DNA of 50,678 bases from an uncultured Eubacteriales bacterium (GTDB lineage Bacteria > Bacillota > Clostridia > Lachnospirales > Lachnospiraceae): NCBI GenBank assembly GCA_900319355.1, contig ONOC01000024.1, positions 1 through 50,678 on the forward strand, written 5' to 3'. Both the position numbers and the translations under genes were made by a program. Positions 39,897 to 46,783 of the stretch are shown here, in pieces (the first letter of the stretch is position 1; each line of letters starts with the position of its first letter). The notes below the pieces were generated by a model. The model searched no databases. It had not been told where the DNA came from and was given only the letters and a program-made list of their open reading frames with translations.

Positions 39897-40649
39897 ATGT
39901 CAAGACGTAAAATCATCGCAGGCAACTGGAAAATGAACGAAACACCGACCGAGGCAAAGGCTCTTGTAGAGCTGTTGAAACCGCTGGTAAACAATCCGGA
40001 TGTGGATGTGGTATATGGTGTTCCGGCCATTGATATCACGACAGTTGTGGAAGCAGTAAAGGGAACCAATGTACAGGTTGCGGCTGAGAATATGTATTTT
40101 GAGGAGAAGGGTGCCTACACCGGCGAGATTTCTCCGGCCATGCTTGTAGATGCCGGCGTTAAGTATGTGATCCTCGGCCACTCCGAGAGACGCGGCTACT
40201 TCCATGAGACCTCTGAGGAGATCAACAAGAAGATCCTGAAATGCTTTGAACATGGTCTTACCCCGATCATGTGCTGCGGCGAGTCTCTGGAGCAGAGAGA
40301 GCAGGGCATTACGATGGACTGGATCCGTCAGCAGGTAAAGGTCGGCTTCCAGCATGTTACCGCTGACCAGGCAAAGACAGCTGTTATCGCATACGAGCCG
40401 ATCTGGGCGATCGGAACCGGCAAGACAGCTACGGCTGATCAGGCAGAGGAAGTCTGCAAGGGCATCCGTGACTGCATCGCTGAGATTTACGACACCGATA
40501 CAGCAGAAGCCATCCGTATTCAGTACGGCGGATCCATGAAGGCTGCCAACTGCAAAGAGCTTCTGGCTAAGCCCGATATCGACGGCGGACTGATCGGCGG
40601 TGCTTCCCTCAAGGCAGAATTTGCCGAGATCGTTAACTACAATAAGTAA
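39897..40649 (+). CDS. tpiA: Triosephosphate isomerase
   Basis: A 250-residue TIM-barrel enzyme interconverting dihydroxyacetone phosphate and glyceraldehyde 3-phosphate. GNWKMN with the catalytic Lys is at the N-terminus, H95 is in GHSERR and the catalytic base is E167 in [10 protein letters not shown]. The phosphate loop GGSMKAAN and GGLIGGASL complete the set. AAAAAGGAG precedes the ATG. It lies in the gap-pgk-tpiA order usual in Bacillota; phosphoglycerate mutase and enolase are not in the window. Confidence 0.97.
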   Translation: MSRRKIIAGNWKMNETPTEAKALVELLKPLVNNPDVDVVYGVPAIDITTVVEAVKGTNVQVAAENMYFEEKGAYTGEISPAMLVDAGVKYVILGHSERRGYFHETSEEINKKILKCFEHGLTPIMCCGESLEQREQGITMDWIRQQVKVGFQHVTADQAKTAVIAYEPIWAIGTGKTATADQAEEVCKGIRDCIAEIYDTDTAEAIRIQYGGSMKAANCKELLAKPDIDGGLIGGASLKAEFAEIVNYNK

Positions 40650-40676
40650 TCCGGCGGCGCACCGCGCCGAAACAGC

Positions 40677-40705
40677 TTGACTCTGTGCGTTTTCACAGAT
40701 AGAAT
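40677..40705 (+). promoter_or_regulatory. Promoter of ppdK
   Basis: TTGACT (40677-40682), 17-nt spacer, TAGAAT (40700-40705), close to consensus. A second perfect -10, TATAAT (40718-40723), lies just downstream but has no good -35. Confidence 0.8.
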
Positions 40706-40767
40706 AAAAACGTTGGTTATAATGTATTTTTACATATAAATCTTTCAATTCAGGAGGAAAAAAACAG

Positions 40768-43401
40768 ATGGCAAAGAAATGGATCTACCTGTTTACCGAA
40801 GGCAACAAGGACATGCGCGAGTTGCTCGGTGGTAAGGGTGCAAACCTTGCCGAGATGACCAATATCGGTCTTCCGGTTCCGCAGGGTTTTACCATCACTA
40901 CTGAGGCCTGCACACAGTACTATGAAGACGGCAGACAGATCAATGATGAGATCAAAGGACAGATCGCAGAGTACATGGACAAGCTGGAGCAGATCACCGG
41001 AAAGAAATTCGGCGATGCTGAGAACCCGCTTCTGGTTTCCGTTCGTTCCGGCGCCCGCGCATCTATGCCCGGTATGATGGATACGATCCTTAACCTCGGC
41101 CTTAATGAAACTGTAGTAGAGACTCTTGCAAAGAAGTCCGGCAATCCGAGATGGGCATGGGACTGCTACAGAAGATTTATCCAGATGTTCTCCGATGTCG
41201 TTATGGAGGTTTCCAAGAGCGAGTTCGAGAAGCTCATCGATGCCAAGAAGGCTGAGAAGGGTGTAAAGAACGACGTTGACCTTGATACCGATGATCTGAA
41301 AGATCTGGCAAGCCAGTTCAAGGCTAAATATAAAGATACGATCGGTTCTGACTTCCCGTCTGATCCGAAGGTACAGCTGATCGAGGCTGTAAAGGCCGTA
41401 TTCCGTTCATGGGACAACCCGCGTGCGAATGTATACCGTCGTGACAACGATATCCCGTATTCCTGGGGCACCGCTGTTAACGTACAGATGATGGCATTCG
41501 GTAACATGGGCGAGACCTCCGGATCCGGTGTTGCTTTCACACGTGACCCGGCTACCGGTGAGAACAGATTCTACGCTGAGGTTCTGATGAACGCACAGGG
41601 CGAGGACGTTGTTTCCGGTGTTCGTACCCCTATGAAGTTTGACGAGCTGAAGAAGACCATGCCTGAAGTACATGATCAGCTGCTTGATATCGCAAAGAAG
41701 CTTGAGGATCATTACAGAGACATGCAGGATATGGAGTTCACCATTGAGGAAGGCAAGCTTTACATGCTGCAGTGCCGCAATGGTAAGAGAACGGCAAAGG
41801 CAGCACTGAAGATCGCCAATGACCTCGTAAAAGAGGGCAAGATCACGAGAGAGCAGGCTGTTCTTTCCGTAGATCCGCACAACCTGGATACCCTTCTTCA
41901 TGGTTCCTTCTCCAAGGCAACGCTGAAGAATGCCGTTCAGATCGGCAAGGGACTTCCGGCAGCTCCGGGCGCAGCTTCCGGTGCGATCGTTCTGACCGCT
42001 GAGAAGGCCAAGGCAGCAGCAAAGGAAGGCAAGAAGGTTGTTCTTGTACGTCGTGAGACCTCCCCGGAGGATATCGAAGGTATGAAGAGTGCTCAGGGTA
42101 TTCTGACAGCACGTGGAGGCATGACCTCTCATGCAGCTGTTGTTGCCCGTGGCATGGGCGCATGCTGCGTAGCAGGATGCTCCGATATTGTATTCTCTGA
42201 GGATGAGCAGAGCTTCACCCTTGGCGGACACACCTACAAAGAGGGAGATGTGATCTCCTTCGACGGTTCTACCGGTAACATCTACGACGGCGCTCTGGAA
42301 GTTCAGGAAGGTGCCATCGAGGATGAGGATTTTGCCACCATCATGAAGTGGGCTGATGAGTTCAGAACCATGAAGGTTCGTACGAACGCTGATACGCCGG
42401 CTGATGCTGAGAAGGCAGTTGAGCTCGGTGCAGAAGGTATCGGTCTGACCCGTACAGAGCATATGTTCTTCCAGGGCAACCGTATCGATGCATTCCGTGA
42501 GATGATCTGCTCTGATACAAAGGAAGAGAGAGAAGAGGCTCTGGCAAAGATCGAGCCGCTTCAGCAGGGCGACTTCGAAGGCCTGTTCACCGCTATGAAG
42601 GGTATGCCGTGCACCATCCGTTTCCTGGATCCGCCGCTTCATGAGTTCGTTCCGAAGACGGAAGAGGATATCAAAAAGGTTGCCGATGCAAAGCATAAGA
42701 CCGTTGAGCAGATCAAGGCACGTATCGCCGGACTTCAGGAGTTCAACCCGATGATGGGTCATCGTGGATGCCGTCTGTCGATCACCTTCCCGGAGATCGC
42801 TGTTATGCAGACCACCGCTGTTATCCGTGCAGCCATCAACGTAAACAAGGCTCATCCGGACTGGAATGTTGTTCCGGAAATCGAGGTTCCGCTTGTAGGC
42901 GACGTCAAGGAGCTGAAGTTCGTTAAGAAGTTCATCACCGAGACTGCTGAAAAGGAAATCGCAGCTGCAGGCGTAAAGCAGGAGTACAAGATCGGTACCA
43001 TGATCGAGATCCCGAGAGCAGCGCTGACTGCCGGAGAGATCGCAAAGGAAGCTGACTTCTTCTGCTTCGGTACCAACGATCTGACGCAGATGACATTCGG
43101 ATTCTCCCGTGATGATGCCGGCAAGTTCCTTGATTCCTACTATGATAACAAGATTCTTGAGAATGATCCTTTTGCAAAACTGGATCAGACCGGCGTCGGC
43201 AGACTGATGAAGATGACCGTAGAAGACGGAAAGGCAGCCAATGCCAATCTGCACATCGGCATCTGCGGCGAGCACGGCGGAGATCCGTCTTCCGTTGAGT
43301 TCTGCCACAACATCGGACTTGACTATGTATCCTGCTCACCTTTCCGTGTACCGATCGCAAGACTGGCAGCGGCACAGGCAGCTATCAAGAGCCGCAGATA
43401 A
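40768..43401 (+). CDS. ppdK: Pyruvate, phosphate dikinase
   Basis: An 877-residue three-domain enzyme interconverting pyruvate, ATP and phosphate with PEP, AMP and pyrophosphate. The N-terminal ATP-grasp domain (GGKGANLAEM start), the central phosphohistidine domain with H455 in GGMTSHAAVVARGMG, and the C-terminal PEP/pyruvate barrel (GIGLTRTEHMFF, CGEHGGDPSS) are complete. H455 is the same number as the catalytic His in the well-studied Clostridium symbiosum enzyme. AGGAGG precedes the ATG. Its own strong promoter and highly biased codons suggest abundant expression. Placed after gap-pgk-tpiA, it probably replaces or supplements pyruvate kinase in a pyrophosphate-linked glycolysis. Confidence 0.97.
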   Translation: MAKKWIYLFTEGNKDMRELLGGKGANLAEMTNIGLPVPQGFTITTEACTQYYEDGRQINDEIKGQIAEYMDKLEQITGKKFGDAENPLLVSVRSGARASMPGMMDTILNLGLNETVVETLAKKSGNPRWAWDCYRRFIQMFSDVVMEVSKSEFEKLIDAKKAEKGVKNDVDLDTDDLKDLASQFKAKYKDTIGSDFPSDPKVQLIEAVKAVFRSWDNPRANVYRRDNDIPYSWGTAVNVQMMAFGNMGETSGSGVAFTRDPATGENRFYAEVLMNAQGEDVVSGVRTPMKFDELKKTMPEVHDQLLDIAKKLEDHYRDMQDMEFTIEEGKLYMLQCRNGKRTAKAALKIANDLVKEGKITREQAVLSVDPHNLDTLLHGSFSKATLKNAVQIGKGLPAAPGAASGAIVLTAEKAKAAAKEGKKVVLVRRETSPEDIEGMKSAQGILTARGGMTSHAAVVARGMGACCVAGCSDIVFSEDEQSFTLGGHTYKEGDVISFDGSTGNIYDGALEVQEGAIEDEDFATIMKWADEFRTMKVRTNADTPADAEKAVELGAEGIGLTRTEHMFFQGNRIDAFREMICSDTKEEREEALAKIEPLQQGDFEGLFTAMKGMPCTIRFLDPPLHEFVPKTEEDIKKVADAKHKTVEQIKARIAGLQEFNPMMGHRGCRLSITFPEIAVMQTTAVIRAAINVNKAHPDWNVVPEIEVPLVGDVKELKFVKKFITETAEKEIAAAGVKQEYKIGTMIEIPRAALTAGEIAKEADFFCFGTNDLTQMTFGFSRDDAGKFLDSYYDNKILENDPFAKLDQTGVGRLMKMTVEDGKAANANLHIGICGEHGGDPSSVEFCHNIGLDYVSCSPFRVPIARLAAAQAAIKSRR

Positions 43402-43467
43402 TTTCTGCTTCGGCTTCTGAAGGATCATCCGGAGTTTTCCCGGAGACCTCAGGTCAGATATTCAGGA

Positions 43468-43500
43468 AGGCTTCTGTACACGATACGTGTACAGGAGCCT
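43468..43500 (+). terminator. Intrinsic terminator after ppdK
   Basis: A 14-bp stem with one mismatch (43468-43481 with 43487-43500) and 5-nt loop, followed by five to six Ts. Confidence 0.9.
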
Positions 43501-43586
43501 TTTTTGTGCGGTCAGACGGCCACATACGGTTACAAAGCGATCGGATGCGGCAGACGCCGGATGCAGAGATAAAACCTGAGAAAGGG

Positions 43587-43615
43587 TTGACCGGCATCAC
43601 TTCAGCGCATATACT
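43587..43615 (+). promoter_or_regulatory. Promoter of the thiT riboswitch transcript
   Basis: TTGACC (43587-43592), 17-nt spacer, TATACT (43610-43615); transcript start is expected at about 43622, just before the aptamer. Confidence 0.8.
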
Positions 43616-43636
43616 GACAGAGTAATCATGAATAAC

Positions 43637-43724
43637 CTGCTGGGGGAGCGTGAGCTGAGAGTGCGCGGATTTTTCGCGCAGACCCTTGAACCTGATCCGG
43701 GTAATGCCGGCGAAGGGAAGCCTT
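43637..43724 (+). promoter_or_regulatory. TPP (thi-box) riboswitch aptamer
   Basis: The conserved thi-box blocks occur in order: GGGGGAGC, CTGAGAG (43654-43660), GACCCTTGAACCTGATC (43681-43697), GGGTAATGCCGGCG and GAAGGGAAG. These form the pyrimidine-sensing and pyrophosphate-sensing arms. Thiamine pyrophosphate binding should switch off thiT. The downstream stretch to 43798 holds a candidate hairpin that masks the ribosome site. Confidence 0.95.
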
Positions 43725-43765
43725 GCATAAGACAGGCGGACTTTTCCGGTCCGTCCGTGATACGT

Positions 43766-43792
43766 TCCTCCCCGGGAAAGAAAAGAGGAGGA
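43766..43792 (+). promoter_or_regulatory. Candidate expression platform of the TPP riboswitch
   Basis: TCCTCC (43766-43771) can pair with GGAGGA (43787-43792), which is the thiT Shine-Dalgarno region, and six Ts follow at 43793-43798. Ribosome-site masking is the simplest reading; premature termination is possible but the stem is short. Confidence 0.55.
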
Positions 43793-43798
43793 TTTTTT

Positions 43799-44497
43799 AT
43801 GTCAGTATTTGCTGTTTATGATGAGGCCAATGGCGTTTATCAGATCACATCGGCCGGTTACGGGCTGATGGTCGCGATTCTGATCGGTGTGCTGCTTCTC
43901 GCCAGTTTTCTGACCAAACCTGATCAGAAAAATGTGCTGGGCACCAGAAAACTGGTCTTTTCCGCCATGGCCATCGCTCTTGCGACCGTCACTTCCATGA
44001 TTGAACTTTTCCATGCGCCGATGGGCGGTTCCATCACGCTGTTTTCCATGCTTTTCGTCACGCTGATCGGCTACTGGTACGGTCTCGGTACCGGCCTTTT
44101 CGCAGCCATTGCATACGGTCTGATTCAGATGATGATCGATCCCTATATTATTTCCATTCCGCAGATGCTTGTTGACTATATCTTTGCTTTCGGGGCACTC
44201 GGCCTGTCCGGTGTGTTCTGCAATGCGAAGCACGGTCTCATCAAGGGCTACATCCTCGGCATCATCGGAAGATACTTCTTTGCCTGCCTTTCAGGTGTGA
44301 TCTTCTTTGGTATGTATGGCAACGACTATGGCATGTCACCGCTGGCCTACTCCATGGCATACAACGGTCTGTATATCTTCATCGAAGGCGGTATTACCAT
44401 TGCGGTTCTCTTTATTCCTGCTGTCAGCAAGGCCATGGTACGCGTGAAAAATCTGGCCTGCCAGTCCTCGGACCGCAGAAAAAAGAAAGCGGCATAA
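43799..44497 (+). CDS. thiT: Thiamine ECF transporter substrate component ThiT
   Basis: A 232-residue membrane S-component with about six helices that captures thiamine for the energy-coupling factor transporter. The short N-terminal region is followed by LVFSAMAIALATVTSMIELFHAPMGGSIT, the family's first-helix pattern, and by TGLFAAIAYGLIQMMIDPYI and QMLVDYIFAFGALGLSG. ATG 43799 follows GAGGAGG; the open frame extends upstream through the riboswitch but is not coding. Its control by TPP is consistent with thiamine uptake. The EcfA/EcfT energy module is not in this window. Confidence 0.95.
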   Translation: MSVFAVYDEANGVYQITSAGYGLMVAILIGVLLLASFLTKPDQKNVLGTRKLVFSAMAIALATVTSMIELFHAPMGGSITLFSMLFVTLIGYWYGLGTGLFAAIAYGLIQMMIDPYIISIPQMLVDYIFAFGALGLSGVFCNAKHGLIKGYILGIIGRYFFACLSGVIFFGMYGNDYGMSPLAYSMAYNGLYIFIEGGITIAVLFIPAVSKAMVRVKNLACQSSDRRKKKAA

Positions 44498-44515
44498 ACC
44501 GGCATTTTTCCGGTA

Positions 44516-44544
44516 TTGTGGATCCGGGTGACTTATATTATGAT
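44516..44544 (+). promoter_or_regulatory. Candidate promoter of the SprA-related gene
   Basis: TTGTGG (44516-44521), 17-nt spacer, TATGAT (44539-44544). A leader of about 150 nt with palindromic sequence follows. Confidence 0.55.
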
Positions 44545-44599
44545 GAGTACATAAATATGAATTTCTTACGGTTATGAATGTATGTGTATAGATGTAAGG

Positions 44600-44613
44600 G
44601 TATGAATTCATAC
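44600..44613. repeat. 14-bp perfect palindrome in the leader of the SprA-related gene
   Basis: GTATGAATTCATAC is a perfect palindrome. Downstream, CATCC (44612-44616 region) with GGATG (near 44657) and GGTAAA with TTTACC can form a further hairpin. It could be an operator or a leader structure. Confidence 0.55.
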
Positions 44614-44700
44614 ATCCAGACCTGCGGGTAAATCCGGAAGCCTGTATGTTTACCTGCGGATGGTCAGGTACGGAGAGCATGATCGCGGAAAGGAGCGGCC

Positions 44701-45471
44701 TTGGCATATCAGGGATTGTACATAAATGATACGACCGGCAACGGGAATCCGTTCGGATTTTCATCTGTGCGCCTTACTTCCGCGGGTGCTTCGTACGGCT
44801 TTTTCAGAAATGCAGCGTCTGCCTCTGCTGCAGCGGCAGGGGCAGCGGTTCTGGCCGGAGCAGCTGTCGGCGGGGCATCCGTAACGGCAGCAGGTCGGAA
44901 TGCAGAAGAGACGGCATCGGCTTCCGGTGCGGCAGACCTGAAAACACCAGTGTATGATGTGTATGAGCGTTCACCTGAAAGCCTTCGCGGCACTGCAGTG
45001 GATCCGGAAGACACGGAGGCTGCAGAAGCTGCTCTGAACGGCACAGAGAAAGAAGAACGGACACCGGGTAAAGTGGAACTGAATCCCGGGGAGTCTGATG
45101 AGAAGAAGCCGGGGCGCCGCTCATCACCGGCAGAGTGTGAAACCTGTAAGGAAAGAAAGTACAAAGACGGGTCCGATGAAATGGTCTCCTATAAGACGGC
45201 GACGCACATCAGTCCGTCCGAGGCGCCGGCACGCGTCATGGCGCATGAGGGTGAGCACGTGGCCAACGCCTACAAGAAGGCGGAGCAGCATAACGGCAAG
45301 GTACTGTCGGTGTCGGTATCGATCCACACAGCCGTGTGTCCTGAATGCGGCCGTGTCTATGTATCCGGCGGAGAGACAAGAACAAAAATAGCCTACAGCA
45401 CAGACAGCGGGGATGAACCGAAGGATTCCGGGAGAGAAGTACTCGGAGCCAGACTCGACATGACAGCGTGA
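44701..45471 (+). CDS. SprA-related putative metalloprotease (TTG start)
   Basis: A 256-residue protein whose C-terminal half resembles the SprA-related family (also named putative metalloprotease CJM1_0395 family). It has C146-x2-C149 in CETCKERKYKDGSDE, the zinc-protease pattern H182-E-G-E-H186 in MAHEGEHVANAY, and C213-x2-C216 in AVCPECGRVYVSGGETRT. The two CxxC pairs may bind a second metal. The N-terminal half is Ala-rich (about 36-65), then acidic and disordered. It has no cleavable signal peptide that I would trust. TTG at 44701 is supported by GGAAAGGAG upstream. The substrate is unknown. The gene stands alone between thiT and a terminator. Confidence 0.75.
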   Translation: MAYQGLYINDTTGNGNPFGFSSVRLTSAGASYGFFRNAASASAAAAGAAVLAGAAVGGASVTAAGRNAEETASASGAADLKTPVYDVYERSPESLRGTAVDPEDTEAAEAALNGTEKEERTPGKVELNPGESDEKKPGRRSSPAECETCKERKYKDGSDEMVSYKTATHISPSEAPARVMAHEGEHVANAYKKAEQHNGKVLSVSVSIHTAVCPECGRVYVSGGETRTKIAYSTDSGDEPKDSGREVLGARLDMTA

Positions 45472-45527
45472 ATAATCCCTGTGCTGAAATATGCGCAACA
45501 TCAGGCAGCAGAAAATTTACCATGATC

Positions 45528-45562
45528 ATCCGGTTTTTCATGAAGACAGTGAAAAACCGGAT
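45528..45562 (+). terminator. Intrinsic terminator after the SprA-related gene
   Basis: A 13-bp stem (45528-45540 with 45550-45562), 9-nt loop, followed by TTTT. Confidence 0.88.
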
Positions 45563-45600
45563 TTTTCAGTTTAGGCCTAGGAAAAGAGCGTGGCATACTT

Positions 45601-45606
45601 TATAAT
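45601..45606 (+). promoter_or_regulatory. Candidate -10 element for the TAXI-TRAP operon
   Basis: TATAAT at 45601-45606 is a perfect -10, but the 17-nt-spaced -35 (TAGGAA, 45578-45583) is poor, so an activator may be needed. The leader then forms a hairpin: GTCGG (45613-45617) with CCGAC (45652-45656), and GCAGG (45624-45628) with CCTGC (45643-45647). Confidence 0.5.
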
Positions 45607-45719
45607 AGAAAAGTCGGCATTTTGCAGGAAATGAAAAACAAACCTGCATTTCCGACGGAGTTTCGCGACATTTCAGGAACGGACTCCATTTTCAGATCTG
45701 AGAGGGAAGGGAAAGAAAA

Positions 45720-46769
45720 ATGAACAAACTGATCAGAAGGATCGCAGGGGTGATGATGGCTGCGGTGACAGCCCTGTCACTTGCCGGCTGCAGCGGTGAG
45801 CAGCGTATCATGTTCGGTACGGGAGGTACGGCCGGAACCTATTATGCGTACGGCGGTGTGCTGGCGCAGGCTATGCGCAACTATGCTGGCATCCGCGTAA
45901 CGGCAGTATCCACCGGCGGATCCAAGGCCAATATTCAGACCATACAGGACGGTGATTTCCAGCTGGGATTTACCCAGTCGGATGTTCTTGATTATGCGTG
46001 GGACGGCACCCGCTCCTTCGAGAAGGACGGTCCGACACATGATTTCCGTGTCCTCGGCGCCTTATATGATGAGACCGTTCAGCTGTTCACCATGGACCCG
46101 GATATCAAATCGGTTTATGACCTCCAGGGAAAGAGTGTATCCATAGGTGCTGCGGGATCAGGCGTTTATTTTAACGCACTTGACGTGCTCAATGCAGCAG
46201 GACTCAGCATCTCCGACATTACACCGCAGTATGAGTCTTTTGAGGATTCCAAGGAATCGATGAAGGATGGCAAAATCGATGCGGCCTTCATCGTTGCCGG
46301 CGCTCCGACGACAGCCATCACCGAGCTCGCGACGACAAACGGCGTATACCTCATCAATATCGACGGAGACCTGAGGGATAAAATCCTGCAGGAATGTCCG
46401 TACTATAAAGCCAAGACCATTCCGGCAGGCACCTATACAGGACAGGATGATGATGTGGAAACCATCACGGTAGAAGCGACGGTCGTCGTTGATGACAAAC
46501 TGGACAATGATACCGTTTACCGGCTGACGTCGGCGATTTTTGATCACAGTGATGAGATCTCAAAGGAAAATGCGAAGGGCGAAGAACTCTCTGTGGAAAA
46601 GGCTGCTGATATCAAAGGTGTGCCTTACCATGCCGGCGCTGCAAAGTACTACGCGGAACACGGCATTACCGTTTCAACGGATGAATCCGGGGATGAAAGC
46701 GTACAGTCCGGAAGCAGTGAACAGATCGGCGGCAGCAGCGCGGATTCAGCGACAGGAACAGAGAACTGA
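45720..46769 (+). CDS. TAXI-family TRAP transporter substrate-binding lipoprotein
   Basis: A 349-residue exported protein. The signal peptide ends in the lipobox LAGC with C24. The mature part starts with IMFGTGGTAGTYYAYGGVLAQAM, the TAXI pattern, followed by VSTGGSKANIQTIQDGDFQLGFTQSDV. It is therefore the extracytoplasmic solute receptor of a TRAP transporter of the TAXI type. The C-terminus has a Ser/Gly-rich tail (SGDESVQSGSSEQ). The ligand is unknown; related receptors bind dicarboxylates or amino-acid-like compounds. Its permease starts 14 bases downstream. Confidence 0.93.
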   Translation: MNKLIRRIAGVMMAAVTALSLAGCSGEQRIMFGTGGTAGTYYAYGGVLAQAMRNYAGIRVTAVSTGGSKANIQTIQDGDFQLGFTQSDVLDYAWDGTRSFEKDGPTHDFRVLGALYDETVQLFTMDPDIKSVYDLQGKSVSIGAAGSGVYFNALDVLNAAGLSISDITPQYESFEDSKESMKDGKIDAAFIVAGAPTTAITELATTNGVYLINIDGDLRDKILQECPYYKAKTIPAGTYTGQDDDVETITVEATVVVDDKLDNDTVYRLTSAIFDHSDEISKENAKGEELSVEKAADIKGVPYHAGAAKYYAEHGITVSTDESGDESVQSGSSEQIGGSSADSATGTEN

Positions 46770-46783
46770 GGGGGATGGCACAT

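Noticed and set aside
41407-43308. 633-codon minus-strand frame opposite ppdK
   Set aside because: Antisense shadow created by the strong codon bias of ppdK; no independent support.
43628-43798. Upstream in-frame extension of ThiT
   Set aside because: The sequence is the TPP riboswitch aptamer and its platform; a good ribosome site precedes ATG 43799.
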